Positions 26,637 through 35,329 of a DNA stretch of 64,000 bases are shown here, in pieces. This stretch comes from Polaribacter sp. Hel_I_88. GTDB taxonomy: Bacteria > Bacteroidota > Bacteroidia > Flavobacteriales > Flavobacteriaceae. The first letter of the stretch is position 1. Each line of letters begins with the position of its first letter. The position numbers and the translations under genes were made by a program. The stretch is from NCBI RefSeq assembly GCF_000687935.1, contig NZ_JHZZ01000001.1:2502001-2566000 (forward strand), written 5' to 3'. Under the pieces are notes generated by a model. It was not told where the DNA came from, did not search any database, and saw only the letters and a program-made list of their open reading frames with translations.

Positions 26637-27644
26637 ATGTATAATTCAAAAATCACTGGTTTAGGATATTATGTTCCAGAAAATGTTGTAACCAACAACG
26701 ACTTAAAAGAGTTTATGGATACTTCAGATGAATGGATTCAGGAACGAACAGGAATCAAAGAAAGAAGATGGATAGATCCAAAAACCGATGACAATACTTC
26801 GTCAATGGGTGCAAAAGCTGCAAGAATTGCCATTGAAAGAGCAGGTTTAACAAAAGATGATATCGATTTTATCGTGTTTGCAACATTAAGCCCAGATATG
26901 TATTTTCCTGGAGGTGGAGTGCGCGTGCAAGATATGTTAGATATGCCAACCATTGGTGCTTTAGATGTTAGAAACCAATGTTCTGGATTTATTTATGCAA
27001 TGTCTGTGGCAGACCAGTTTATAAAAACTGGCATGTATAAAAACATTTTGGTAATTGGTGCAGAAAATCATTCTGGAGGTTTAGAAAGATCTACAAGAGG
27101 AAGAGGAGTTACTGTAATTTTTGGAGATGGAGCAGGAGCTGCAATTTTATCGAGAAGTGAAGAAAAAGGAAAAGGAATTTTATCATCACATTTACATTCA
27201 GAAGGTTCTCATGCAAGAGAATTAATGTTAGATGGCCCAGCAACAGGAAGATGGGTTCCAGAAATTATTGCAGAAAATGATCCTGAAGATCAATCGTATT
27301 TTCCTTATATGAATGGCCAATTTGTCTTTAAACATGCAGTTGTTCGTTTTTCGGAAGCGATTGTAGAAGGCTTACAAGCCAACAATTTGCAGAAAGAAGA
27401 TATTGATATGTTGATTCCTCATCAAGCGAATTTGAGAATTGCACAATTTATCCAGAAGAAATTTGGTTTGAGTGATGATAAAGTGCACAACAACATTCAA
27501 AAATATGGAAATACAACAGCAGCTTCTGTAATAATTGCTTTAACTGAAGCTTGGGAAATGGGTAAAATTAAAGACAACGATTTAGTTGTTTTAGCTGCTT
27601 TTGGTAGTGGTTTTACTTGGGGTTCTGTTGTAATTCGTTGGTAA
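26637..27644 (+). CDS. 3-oxoacyl-ACP synthase III family protein (FabH-like)
   Basis: At 335 residues it matches the thiolase-fold KAS III family. The Cys-His-Asn triad is intact: Cys115 (NQCSGFIYA), His262 (IPHQANLRI) and Asn292 (YGNTTAAS). GDGAGA and the C-terminal FGSGFTWGSVVIRW are also canonical. The family condenses an acyl-CoA starter with malonyl-ACP. There is no fatty-acid gene cluster around it, and Bacteroidota carry several paralogues, so it may initiate a special lipid rather than bulk fatty acids. A small membrane-protein gene follows 21 bases downstream. Confidence 0.9.
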   Translation: MYNSKITGLGYYVPENVVTNNDLKEFMDTSDEWIQERTGIKERRWIDPKTDDNTSSMGAKAARIAIERAGLTKDDIDFIVFATLSPDMYFPGGGVRVQDMLDMPTIGALDVRNQCSGFIYAMSVADQFIKTGMYKNILVIGAENHSGGLERSTRGRGVTVIFGDGAGAAILSRSEEKGKGILSSHLHSEGSHARELMLDGPATGRWVPEIIAENDPEDQSYFPYMNGQFVFKHAVVRFSEAIVEGLQANNLQKEDIDMLIPHQANLRIAQFIQKKFGLSDDKVHNNIQKYGNTTAASVIIALTEAWEMGKIKDNDLVVLAAFGSGFTWGSVVIRW

Positions 27645-27665
27645 GTTTTTCGGATATTTAAAAAG

Positions 27666-27854
27666 ATGAAGAAAAAATATAAAGTATTTTTATTAATCTC
27701 AAATATTGGCTTAATTGTAATTGGGATGAATATCTTTCTAAATTTTATTCCTTTTGGAAGCTCGAAGATAAATCCGATTTTAATTTTCTTTTTTTGTGTA
27801 ATAAACATCTCCCTAGCTCTAAAAGCTTCTTTTGATGCTACTAACGAAAAATAA
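27666..27854 (+). CDS. Small two-helix membrane protein
   Basis: The 62-residue ORF has MKKKYK then two hydrophobic segments (about 7-29 and 37-53, INPILIFFFCVINISLAL) and a short polar tail. Spacing of 21 bases from the FabH-like stop and a terminator downstream support a real second cistron. I do not recognise the family. Confidence 0.55.
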   Translation: MKKKYKVFLLISNIGLIVIGMNIFLNFIPFGSSKINPILIFFFCVINISLALKASFDATNEK

Positions 27855-28169
27855 TTTTCATTAATAAATCTTTTGATTTTTATTGAGCTATTTTCTGTAA
27901 GGTTCTAGCAAACAAAATATAAAGGAAGAAATAATAAGTCATTCATAATTTTTATGAGTGACTTATTTTTTGATGAAATTCATGATTTTTGATGTTTTGT
28001 TAAACAAAATATTTTGATGAAATTTTTATTTCATTTTCATGTCATTGTTAAGTAACTGATAGTTATTAGTTTAATTTTTTGTAAAGTATTGTTAAAATTT
28101 GCTGTATTAAGATTTATTTGTTTGTTTAATGTTTACTTTCGTTCAACAAAACCAAAAACATACAGCATT
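27855..28169 (+). other. Intergenic region before the GLPGLI gene
   Basis: About 315 bases without a convincing gene. It holds the terminator of the FabH-like operon at 27933-27971, then AT-rich sequence with the GLPGLI leader. An in-frame extension to 28089 is possible but would put a non-signal sequence ahead of a clear signal peptide. Confidence 0.6.
27933..27971 (+). terminator. Terminator of the FabH-like operon
   Basis: AATAAGTCATTCATAA (27933-27948) pairs with TTATGAGTGACTTATT (27952-27967), one G-T wobble, followed by a T-run. Confidence 0.8.
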
Positions 28170-28991
28170 ATGAAATCAATATTCATCAAAAGCACATTAT
28201 TTATTGCATTCGCTTTTTTTACTTTAAACAGTGTAGCTCAAAAATTTAGTGGTCAAGCAACTTATATTTCCAAATCTAAAATGGAGCTTGGTAATTGGGG
28301 AGCAAGAATGAGTGAAGCTCAAAAAAAACAAGTTGCTGAACGTCTAAAAAATAGATTAGAGAAAACGTATGTTTTAAAATTTAACAATCAAGAATCTAGT
28401 TTTTTAGAAGAAGAAAAAATTGATGCAATTTCTGGTGCTACAGATTCTTGGGGAGGTTATTTTACAAGAGGAGATCATTATAAAAATGTAAAAGATGCAA
28501 AATTAGTTCAAAGTCAAGAGTTTTATGGAAAACGTTTTTTAGTAAAGGACGATTTGTATAAAATAGAATGGAAAATGGGAACTGAAACTAAAAAAATAGG
28601 TCAATATACTTGCTATAAAGCAAAAGCATTTGTGCCATCTAAAGAATTAAGTTGGTATGAATTTTCTTGGAGCGATTTAAGAACAAATAATGATGAAAAA
28701 ACGGAGGAGGGAAAACCTCAAGAAAATTTAACAGTTGTTGAGGCTTGGTATACTCCACAAATTCCAGTTACACAAGGGCCTGCAGAATATTGGGGCTTAC
28801 CTGGTTTAATTTTAGAAGTAAATGTAAACAATACTACTTTATTGTGCACTGAAATAGCATTGAGTAAAGATCCTGATATAGAAATTGAAGCGCCAGAAAA
28901 AGGAAAAGAAATTACCAAAACAGAGTATACTGCTACAGTTCGTGAAAAAATGGTTGAAATGAGAAGTAATAGAATGGGTAGAAGAGGGTAG
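28170..28991 (+). CDS. GLPGLI family exported protein
   Basis: I start at 28170 (MKSIFIKSTLFIAFAFFTLNSVAQ, a clear signal peptide); the frame upstream lacks secretion features. The 273-residue protein contains the family hallmark in AEYWGLPGLILEVN, with ISKSKMELG and KIGQYTCYKAKA as earlier conserved blocks. GLPGLI proteins are Bacteroidota-specific, exported and of unknown function; they are often encoded next to TonB-type outer-membrane receptors, and here one lies convergent 47 bases downstream. Confidence 0.88.
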   Translation: MKSIFIKSTLFIAFAFFTLNSVAQKFSGQATYISKSKMELGNWGARMSEAQKKQVAERLKNRLEKTYVLKFNNQESSFLEEEKIDAISGATDSWGGYFTRGDHYKNVKDAKLVQSQEFYGKRFLVKDDLYKIEWKMGTETKKIGQYTCYKAKAFVPSKELSWYEFSWSDLRTNNDEKTEEGKPQENLTVVEAWYTPQIPVTQGPAEYWGLPGLILEVNVNNTTLLCTEIALSKDPDIEIEAPEKGKEITKTEYTATVREKMVEMRSNRMGRRG

Positions 28992-29038
28992 ACCAGTAGT
29001 TGGAAGAGGTGTTTTGTAAGCTATTTTAAAACTATAAT

Positions 29039-31450
29039 TTATAAAACGCCTCCACTTCCTTGTGTTTCGTTTTCTTCTCTATATTTTCTTTCTCTTTCTC
29101 TATTTTTACCTTTTCCAAAACTATAACTAAAGCCTAGATAGATACTCCTATATTCTAAAGTATATTGACCATTTTGTTGAAACGGATTCGTAGTTAAAAA
29201 ATCTATTTTATAACCATTAAATATATCTGTTCCTCTTAAACTGATGGATCCATTACCTTTTAAAACTGAATATCTGGCAGCAATATTCACTAAAAAATAA
29301 TCATTAATTGTAGCTAAAACAGTTTCGTTATTTCCTCTATAAGACGTGGACAAACTAAAACGAAGTTTATTTGTAGCTTTAAAGTTATTACTAATTCTTG
29401 CTGTAAACAATGTGTTGTTGGCTATTTCTAAATTGTTATTTACAAAACCTTGATTATCCTGAAAATACAAATTTGCACTAGGTCTTAAAGTCCACCAAGA
29501 AAAAGGCTTAAAGTTTGATGAAAACTCAAAGCCATAACTTTCTGCACTATCAAAATTAGCATACGTTATTATCTGTCTATCTTCATTTGTTGCGTCTTTA
29601 TTAAAAACTCTACCAATTATATTGGATGTTTTTCTATAAAAAGCTCCTAAATTTATAGAACCTTTTTCAAGAGTTCTTGTGTAATTTAGTTCGAAAGAAT
29701 TGGTAAATTGTGGTACTAAATTTCTGTTTCCAACAGCAATTGATAATGGTGAATTCCATTCTTGAATTGGCGTAACTTGCTCAATACTAGGTCTGTCAAC
29801 TCTTCTGCTATATCCAATTTGAAATTGATTTTTTTCTGATGGATTATAGGTTACAAATGTTGATGGATAAATGCTAAATATATCATCTTTTATAGCTTCT
29901 AAACTGGTTTGTTGTGTGTTGGAAAATTCGGCATTTAACGTAAATTGTTCAAAACGCATACCAGCTTGCCAGCTAATTTTTGTATATTCTTTAGATAAGT
30001 TTATGTAGCCTGAATATATTTCTCTATCATAATTTAGTGCAGAATTTCCTTTGGGAATTAAGGATTGATTCGTGTTAGTTTGAATTTCTTGATTTGTTTC
30101 TATCGAATTAAAAACATTTTGAATTCTTGTTTCTAATCCCAATTCTAATAAACCGTTTTTTACAGGTTTCGTATAATCTAAATTTGCTAAAAAAATGGAA
30201 TTATCATTTGCAATAGTATTTGTAAAATTAAATTCTTTATTGTTTCTATTTAAATTTTCGGTAATAATATCTTCCTGTGGGTTTTTGCTTTTGATATAAT
30301 TAATTTCCAATTCTACATATTCACCATCATCTTTTAGGTCTACTTTATAATCTAAATTATAAGCAGTTTCTCTATTTTTAAAAATTGACAAATTTTCTGA
30401 ATCAAAAATTAAATTTGTTTCAAAAACTGTTTTTGTATCTACAAAAAAGTCTGTATTTGTATTGCTCTGGGTCGTGTAAAAAGAAAGTGTATTTTTTGGG
30501 TTGATGTAAAAATCGACACCTAATTTAGTATAATTTGTTACTGAATTATCTAAAAAACGAATGTCTTGTTTTAATTCTTTATCCAATCTTTCTAAAAAAG
30601 AATTGGTTTCAAACTTTCCAAAATCTAATCCATAATTTCCATAAAAATTGAATTTATCAACACTATAATTAAAATCAAAAGAACCACTTGGTCTTGTATT
30701 GATACTTTGCTCAACGCCTAAAGTTGCACTTCCATTAAAGCCAATAAAAGTATTTTTTTTAAGAATAATATTGATAATACCACTCATGCCTTCAGGGCTA
30801 TATTTTGCTGAAGGATTTGTAATAATTTCGACACTTTTTACAGAAGATGCAGGAATTTGATTTAACAATTGAGCAGATGATAAATTAGAAGGTTTCCCAT
30901 CAACCAAAACCCTAACATTGCTATTGCCCCTTAAATTAATTGCTCCGTTTTGAAAATCTACTTGTACAGATGGAATGTTCTCTAATAATTCTAAAGAGTT
31001 TGTGCCAGCTGCATTTAAATCTTCGCCAACATTGTAAATTTTTCGATCAATTTTTTGTTCTACAGCTGAAACCTTTGAGTCAACAATTACTTCCTCTAAA
31101 ATGTCTGTTACTTCTTCTAGGTAAATTTTATTTAAATTTAAATTTGGCGTTTTTGTACTTAGCAAAACCTTTTTATAAAAATTTTTATAACCAATAAATT
31201 GTACATTTATAATAATGGAATCTAGAGGAAGTTTTGCTATTTTAAACTCACCTTTTTTGTTTGTAATACTTCCATTTATAATAGTATGCTTTTTGTCTTT
31301 ACAAATTATTGTTGCGTAAGCAAGACTTTTATTAGATTTAGCAGATAATATAATGCCAGATAAAGAGCCTAAATTTTTCTTATTATTTTGAGAAAATACA
31401 GCGATTGTAGTTACAAAACAAATCAAGAAGCTAATCTTTTTTATTCCCAT
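29039..31450 (-). CDS. TonB-dependent-receptor-like outer-membrane beta-barrel protein (OMP_b-brl_2 type)
   Basis: The start at 31450 (MGIKKISFLICF) gives a signal peptide ending FSQ; an upstream ATG at 31465 is possible. After it come a CarboxypepD_reg-like domain (about 25-105), a TonB plug (AAGTNSLELLENIPSVQVDFQ, NVRVLVDGKPS, VKSVEIITNPSAKYSPEGMSGIINIILKK) and a barrel of the outer-membrane beta-barrel family 2 to the C-terminus. Although receptor-like, it is not a SusC: no SusD gene adjoins. The soluble basic C-terminal tail (GKGKNRERERKYREENE) is usual in this family. Ligand unknown. Convergent with the GLPGLI gene. Confidence 0.88.
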   Translation of the reverse strand: MGIKKISFLICFVTTIAVFSQNNKKNLGSLSGIILSAKSNKSLAYATIICKDKKHTIINGSITNKKGEFKIAKLPLDSIIINVQFIGYKNFYKKVLLSTKTPNLNLNKIYLEEVTDILEEVIVDSKVSAVEQKIDRKIYNVGEDLNAAGTNSLELLENIPSVQVDFQNGAINLRGNSNVRVLVDGKPSNLSSAQLLNQIPASSVKSVEIITNPSAKYSPEGMSGIINIILKKNTFIGFNGSATLGVEQSINTRPSGSFDFNYSVDKFNFYGNYGLDFGKFETNSFLERLDKELKQDIRFLDNSVTNYTKLGVDFYINPKNTLSFYTTQSNTNTDFFVDTKTVFETNLIFDSENLSIFKNRETAYNLDYKVDLKDDGEYVELEINYIKSKNPQEDIITENLNRNNKEFNFTNTIANDNSIFLANLDYTKPVKNGLLELGLETRIQNVFNSIETNQEIQTNTNQSLIPKGNSALNYDREIYSGYINLSKEYTKISWQAGMRFEQFTLNAEFSNTQQTSLEAIKDDIFSIYPSTFVTYNPSEKNQFQIGYSRRVDRPSIEQVTPIQEWNSPLSIAVGNRNLVPQFTNSFELNYTRTLEKGSINLGAFYRKTSNIIGRVFNKDATNEDRQIITYANFDSAESYGFEFSSNFKPFSWWTLRPSANLYFQDNQGFVNNNLEIANNTLFTARISNNFKATNKLRFSLSTSYRGNNETVLATINDYFLVNIAARYSVLKGNGSISLRGTDIFNGYKIDFLTTNPFQQNGQYTLEYRSIYLGFSYSFGKGKNRERERKYREENETQGSGGVL

Positions 31451-31469
31451 ATATAAATTTAGCAACGCT

Positions 31470-31502
31470 AAAAAGTAAACGTAGTTAACAATTTTTTAAC
31501 AA
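31470..31502 (-). promoter_or_regulatory. Possible promoter of the outer-membrane receptor gene
   Basis: On the minus strand TTG (31502-31500), 22 bases, TACTTTTT (31477-31470; 7 of 8 to TAnnTTTG). It lies 20 bases before the start at 31450 and overlaps the longer ORF start, favouring the shorter one. Confidence 0.35.
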
Positions 31503-31564
31503 AAATATCATTTTTTATTTAAGAATAAATAATTTTTTTACAATAAAATCATCCATTTTTATAA

Positions 31565-31597
31565 TTGATTTTAATTTAAATTATGATTTTAATTTTG
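31565..31597 (+). promoter_or_regulatory. Promoter of the CoA-binding protein gene
   Basis: TTG at 31565-31567, 22 bases, then TAATTTTG at 31590-31597, a full match to TAnnTTTG, 19 bases before the ATG. Confidence 0.5.
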
Positions 31598-31616
31598 TTT
31601 AACGTATTTTAGAATT

Positions 31617-31979
31617 ATGAAAAATAAAACATTAGTAATTGGTGCTTCTACAAATCCTAATAGATATTCAAATATTGCTATTAAAAGGTTGTTAGACAAA
31701 AATATAGCAGTAGTAGCTTTGGGTTTAAGAAAAGGAAAAGTTTTAGATGTTGCCATTGATAACGAAAAAGTGGATTATAAAAATATAGATACTGTTACTT
31801 TATATTTAAATCCTAAAAGACAGGAAGAATATTACAACTACATTATTAGTTTGCAACCAAGAAGGGTTATATTTAATCCAGGAACAGAAAATATGGAGTT
31901 TGTAAAGCTTTTGAAAAATAATCAGATTGAATCAGAAATAGCGTGTACGTTGGTTTTGTTATCTACGAATCAGTATTAA
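31617..31979 (+). CDS. CoA-binding domain protein
   Basis: The 120 residues form a single Rossmann-type CoA_binding_2 domain: VIGASTNPNRYSNIAIKRLL at the N-terminus, then TVTLYLNPKRQEEYYNYI and IFNPGTENMEFVKLLKNN, ending with the conserved Cys in IACTLVLLST. The family (YccU-like) binds coenzyme A or related nucleotides; the physiological role is unknown. Monocistronic, convergent with rnz. Confidence 0.87.
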   Translation: MKNKTLVIGASTNPNRYSNIAIKRLLDKNIAVVALGLRKGKVLDVAIDNEKVDYKNIDTVTLYLNPKRQEEYYNYIISLQPRRVIFNPGTENMEFVKLLKNNQIESEIACTLVLLSTNQY

Positions 31980-31984
31980 TTTTT

Positions 31985-32902
31985 TTATTGAATATTAAAA
32001 ACCTTTCCAGGAACTGCTAATTCTGAATTCTTAAAAATTTCTTGTGCTTCTTCTTTAAATAAGGAAATATCTTTATATCTACCTGAATAATGCCCAACAA
32101 CCAATTGTCCAACAGTGGCATCTTTAGCAATTTGCGCAGCTTCTTTAGAGGTAGAATGTTTCGTTTTTTTTGCCAATTCTTGTTTTTCAGCTAAAAAAGT
32201 AGCTTCATGATATAACAAATCTGCATTTTTGATAATTGGAATAATGTCTGGTTTATAGACTGTATCACTACAAAAAGCAAAACTCAACGCTTTTTTTGGA
32301 GGTAACGTTAATTCGGCATTTGGTATAATTTCTCCTGTGGATAAAACAACATCTTTACCCGCTTTTATATTATTATAATCAGCTCTATCAATTTCATTAT
32401 AATTGCTGATATTATCCATGTGTAGTTTTAATGGTTTTTCCTTTTCAGTAAACAAGTAACCATTGGTATACACTCTGTGTTTTAAAGGAATTGTATGTAC
32501 AGAAATTTTATCATCTTCAAAAATAAGTTCGCTTTCTTTGGATGATAATTCATGAAATATCATTGGATATTTTGCATGACTTTCAGAAATTTTTAATTGT
32601 AAAAGTGTTACTTTTTTAATGCCTTTAGGACCGTAAATATGCAATTCTTTTTCTCTGCCTAAAATACCATAAGTTGATAATAAACCGACTAAACCATAAA
32701 AATGATCTCCATGCAAATGAGAAATAAAAATGTGGTTAATTTTTGTAAAACCAACTTTGTATTTACGCATTTGACGCTGAGTGCCTTCTCCACAATCAAT
32801 TAAAAAATGACGATTATTAATTTCTAAATATTGTGCAGTAGGAAAAGCATTTGCTCTTGGTGTAGCTGAATGACAACCTAAAATAGTAAGGCTTATACTC
32901 AT
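31985..32902 (-). CDS. rnz: Ribonuclease Z
   Basis: A 305-residue metallo-beta-lactamase-fold tRNA 3' endonuclease. The zinc motif HLHGDH is at 62-67 (SHLHGDHFYGL), LIDCGEGTQRQMR precedes it, and FCSDTVY, LYHEATF and VVGHYSGRY supply the remaining ligands. It trims tRNA 3' trailers in the cytoplasm. Its ATG overlaps the TGA of the upstream T9SS-domain gene (ATGA), so translation is coupled and it is the last gene of the pyr operon. Confidence 0.95.
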   Translation of the reverse strand: MSISLTILGCHSATPRANAFPTAQYLEINNRHFLIDCGEGTQRQMRKYKVGFTKINHIFISHLHGDHFYGLVGLLSTYGILGREKELHIYGPKGIKKVTLLQLKISESHAKYPMIFHELSSKESELIFEDDKISVHTIPLKHRVYTNGYLFTEKEKPLKLHMDNISNYNEIDRADYNNIKAGKDVVLSTGEIIPNAELTLPPKKALSFAFCSDTVYKPDIIPIIKNADLLYHEATFLAEKQELAKKTKHSTSKEAAQIAKDATVGQLVVGHYSGRYKDISLFKEEAQEIFKNSELAVPGKVFNIQ

Positions 32903-33219
32903 TGAATTACAAAACGTTTAGAAGTGATACTTTCTTCGTTTTGAATACTGTATATGTACATGCCAGCAGCTAAATCATTTTTGTAAAAAGTAATGGTGTT
33001 TTTACCGATTTCAGTTTCATATTCCTTTTTAAAAACAGTTTTACCTAAAACATTTTTTACTTTTAAAGTAATTTTAGAATTATTAGTTGTTTGGAATGTA
33101 ATTTTTGTGCTGATTTTAAATGGGTTTGGTGCTGTAGAAATATCATCAATTGTTTTTTCTTGAGAAAACCCAAGAAGAGAAACAAATAAGAATAAAGTAA
33201 AAAGTATTTTTTTTATCAT
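32899..33219 (-). CDS. Stand-alone T9SS sorting-domain protein
   Basis: Only 106 residues: a signal peptide (1-19, ending GFSQ), about five linker residues and then a complete T9SS type A C-terminal domain (ISTAPNPFKISTKITFQTT, VKNVLGKTVFKKEY, LAAGMYIYSIQNEE, ending SKRFVIQ). There is no cargo domain. It is coupled to rnz by a 4-base overlap and follows the 110-residue gene by 13 bases. It could be a small surface protein in its own right or a remnant of a larger cargo protein; the intact frame and operon spacing favour a maintained gene. Confidence 0.82.
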   Translation of the reverse strand: MIKKILFTLFLFVSLLGFSQEKTIDDISTAPNPFKISTKITFQTTNNSKITLKVKNVLGKTVFKKEYETEIGKNTITFYKNDLAAGMYIYSIQNEESITSKRFVIQ

Positions 33220-33232
33220 GATTTTTGGGGGT

Positions 33233-33565
33233 TTAAAAGCCTAGCTCTCTTTCCATATTTTCCATTTCTAATACATCTTCAGCCTCAATTAAAGTCGGCA
33301 CAATGTTAAAATTTTCAGGAAAATCGTCCATATTAAAAGCATTAGCAATTATTATAAAAGATGTTTTATCTTCCTTTTTTTGGTTTGCAATATCTAAAAA
33401 TAATAAAAAATCTTCTTTAGTAGCTTTTGTTTTGTCAGAAATTTGAACAATTATATGATTTTCTTTATAATCAGCAACTTTTTCTAAAAATAATGCATAG
33501 AATTCTGAAAATGTATTTTCATCCGAAGAAATAAGTATATAAGATTCTTTATTTTCTATGTTCAT
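33233..33565 (-). CDS. Small STAS-like protein of unknown function
   Basis: A 110-residue soluble acidic protein with alternating strands and helices: YILISSDENTFSEFYALFLEK, HIIVQISDKTKATKEDFLLFLD, KTSFIIIANAF and a C-terminal EDVLEMENMERELGF. The pattern resembles an anti-sigma-antagonist (STAS) fold, but no phosphorylatable motif is obvious. Relatives are sometimes mis-annotated as ribonuclease Z because of their position. It lies in the pyrR-pyrB-rnz operon, 21 bases after pyrB. Confidence 0.7.
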   Translation of the reverse strand: MNIENKESYILISSDENTFSEFYALFLEKVADYKENHIIVQISDKTKATKEDFLLFLDIANQKKEDKTSFIIIANAFNMDDFPENFNIVPTLIEAEDVLEMENMERELGF

Positions 33566-33586
33566 TCTTTTAAATTTTTATTCCAA

Positions 33587-34516
33587 CTACCTTTTAATCT
33601 GCTGTGCTAATAAATAAATTACAGCCATTCTAATAGCAACTCCGTTTTCAACCTGATTTAATATAATAGATTGATCAGAATCTGCAACATCACTTGTAAT
33701 TTCTACACCTCTATTAATAGGTCCTGGATGCATTATAACAATTTTCTTGCCAAGATTGTCTAGAATTTCTTTATTGATACCAAAAAGTTGTGTGTATTCT
33801 CTAGTGGATGGAAAATATTTAATGTCCATTCTTTCATGTTGCACACGTAAAACATTGGCAACATCACACCATTCTAAAGCTTTTTTAAGGTTGGTTTCTA
33901 CTTCTACACCCAAACTTGTAATATATTTAGGTATTAAGGTTGTTGGGCCACAAACTTTAACCTGAGCACCTTGCAATTGCAAAGCAAATATGTTAGATAA
34001 TGCCACTCTTGAGTGTAAAATATCACCAACAATTACAATTTTTTTTCCTTTTACAGAGCCTAATTTTTCTCTTATAGAATACGAATCTAATAAAGCTTGC
34101 GTTGGGTGTTCGTGAGCACCATCACCAGCATTTATAATCTTTGCATTTACATGGTTTGATAAAAAAACGCCAGCACCCACATTTCCATGACGCATTACAA
34201 CAATATCTACTTTCATAGCTAAAATATTGTTTACAGTATCAATTAAGGTTTCTCCTTTTTTTACAGAAGATTGCCCCGCAGAAAAATTAATAACATCTGC
34301 AGAAAGTCTTTTTTCTGCTAGTTCAAAAGAAAGTTTGGTTCTTGTACTATTTTCGAAAAATAAATTGGCAATAGTAATATCTCTTAAAGAAGGTACTTTT
34401 TTAATAGGTCTGTTAATTACTTCTTTAAAATGATCAGCTGTTCTAAAAATAAGCTTAATATCATTTTCATTCAGATATTTTATGCCTAATAAATGTTCTA
34501 CGCTTAATGTATCCAT
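33587..34516 (-). CDS. pyrB: Aspartate carbamoyltransferase, catalytic chain
   Basis: The 309 residues carry the carbamoyl-phosphate loop FFENSTRTKLSFE (Ser57-Thr-Arg-Thr60), the second-subunit SxxxK block (SAGQSSVKKGETL), GAHEHPTQALLDSYSI and the C-terminal HPGPINRGVEI. It condenses carbamoyl phosphate with aspartate, the first committed pyrimidine step. No pyrI regulatory subunit is adjacent. It starts 2 bases after the pyrR stop, so both are controlled together. Confidence 0.97.
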   Translation of the reverse strand: MDTLSVEHLLGIKYLNENDIKLIFRTADHFKEVINRPIKKVPSLRDITIANLFFENSTRTKLSFELAEKRLSADVINFSAGQSSVKKGETLIDTVNNILAMKVDIVVMRHGNVGAGVFLSNHVNAKIINAGDGAHEHPTQALLDSYSIREKLGSVKGKKIVIVGDILHSRVALSNIFALQLQGAQVKVCGPTTLIPKYITSLGVEVETNLKKALEWCDVANVLRVQHERMDIKYFPSTREYTQLFGINKEILDNLGKKIVIMHPGPINRGVEITSDVADSDQSIILNQVENGVAIRMAVIYLLAQQIKR

Positions 34517-34518
34517 AT

Positions 34519-35058
34519 TTATGTTTGCTCAATATATACAGCATCTTTTTTATGTGTTTCTTTCCAAGAAACTAGTACTTTTTCTTCATTAATGGCATCT
34601 ACTTGCCTACCTCTATAATTTGGTTGAATTGGCAAATGTCTGCTAAATCGTCTGTCAATCAAAACTAATAACTCAATGTTATCTGGTCTTCCAAAAGATT
34701 GAATTGCAGTTAAAGCTGCTCTTATACTTCTTCCAGAAAACAACACATCATCAATAATAACCACTTTTTTATTTTCAATTAAAAAATCGATTTTCGTAGT
34801 TTCAGCAGCTAAAGGTGTGTCTTTTCTTCTAAAATCGTCTCTGTAAAACGTAATATCTAGCAAGCCTAATTTTAAATCTTTAATATTGTATGCAGTCTTT
34901 AACAAATTTGCTAATCTGTTTGCCAAAAAAGTTCCTCTAGGTTGCAAGCCAATTAATACAGTATTCGAAAAGTCGTTATGATTTTCAATTAGCTGGCAAG
35001 CCAATCTATGAAGGATAATTTCAATATCTTTTGAGTTTAATAAAGTTTTTTTGCTCAT
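34519..35058 (-). CDS. pyrR: Bifunctional pyrimidine regulator / uracil phosphoribosyltransferase PyrR
   Basis: I start at 35058, giving 179 residues, the normal PyrR length; the open frame runs to 35139 but the predicted promoter lies inside that extension. The type I PRTase PRPP loop (VVIIDDVLFSGRSIRAAL, about 99-116) and the LIGLQPRGTFLANRLA block are clear, with RRFSRHLPIQPNYRG near the C-terminus. In Firmicutes PyrR binds an RNA attenuator; here the leader is too short for one, so it may act mainly as an enzyme or in another regulatory way. First gene of the operon. Confidence 0.93.
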   Translation of the reverse strand: MSKKTLLNSKDIEIILHRLACQLIENHNDFSNTVLIGLQPRGTFLANRLANLLKTAYNIKDLKLGLLDITFYRDDFRRKDTPLAAETTKIDFLIENKKVVIIDDVLFSGRSIRAALTAIQSFGRPDNIELLVLIDRRFSRHLPIQPNYRGRQVDAINEEKVLVSWKETHKKDAVYIEQT

Positions 35059-35096
35059 AAGAAAGCTATCAAATTTAAGAGGATAGTTGTTAAAAT

Positions 35097-35126
35097 CAAA
35101 ATTAAGGTAAATAAACGTATGCACAA
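35097..35126 (-). promoter_or_regulatory. Consensus promoter of the pyrR-pyrB-rnz operon
   Basis: On the minus strand TTG (35126-35124), exactly 19 bases, TAATTTTG (35104-35097), a full match to the Flavobacterium consensus TTG-N19-TAnnTTTG. Transcription should begin about 30 bases before the pyrR ATG at 35058. Confidence 0.75.
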
Positions 35127-35329
35127 AATATAAGAACATGCGAATTTTATAAAATATTACAGATTTTTTTAAATTTCTTAATTAATTTTCAGTAACTTTT
35201 ATCCCTATAAAATTTTTAAAAACTCAAAGTAGTTTTCTTGTTAATTAAATTGTTGACAACAAAAAAGCCATCTTTATGTCTTTTAAAAGAGTTGTGTTAA
35301 CTTAGATTAATAATTCGAATCTAGTAAAT

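Noticed and set aside
28089..28169. N-terminal extension of the GLPGLI protein
   Set aside because: The upstream residues interrupt secretion features and a good signal peptide begins at 28170.
28985..29060. Hairpin between the GLPGLI gene and the receptor gene as a terminator
   Set aside because: The GAGGTGTTTT/AAAACGCCTC arms are far apart (about 30 bases), overlap the receptor stop region and have no proper T-run.
29039..31450. SusC-type glycan importer
   Set aside because: The barrel is of the OMP_b-brl_2 type, there is no SusD neighbour, and it lies 10 kb from the degradation locus beside a GLPGLI gene.
35059..35139. 27-residue N-terminal extension of PyrR
   Set aside because: It exceeds the normal PyrR length and contains the consensus promoter of the operon.
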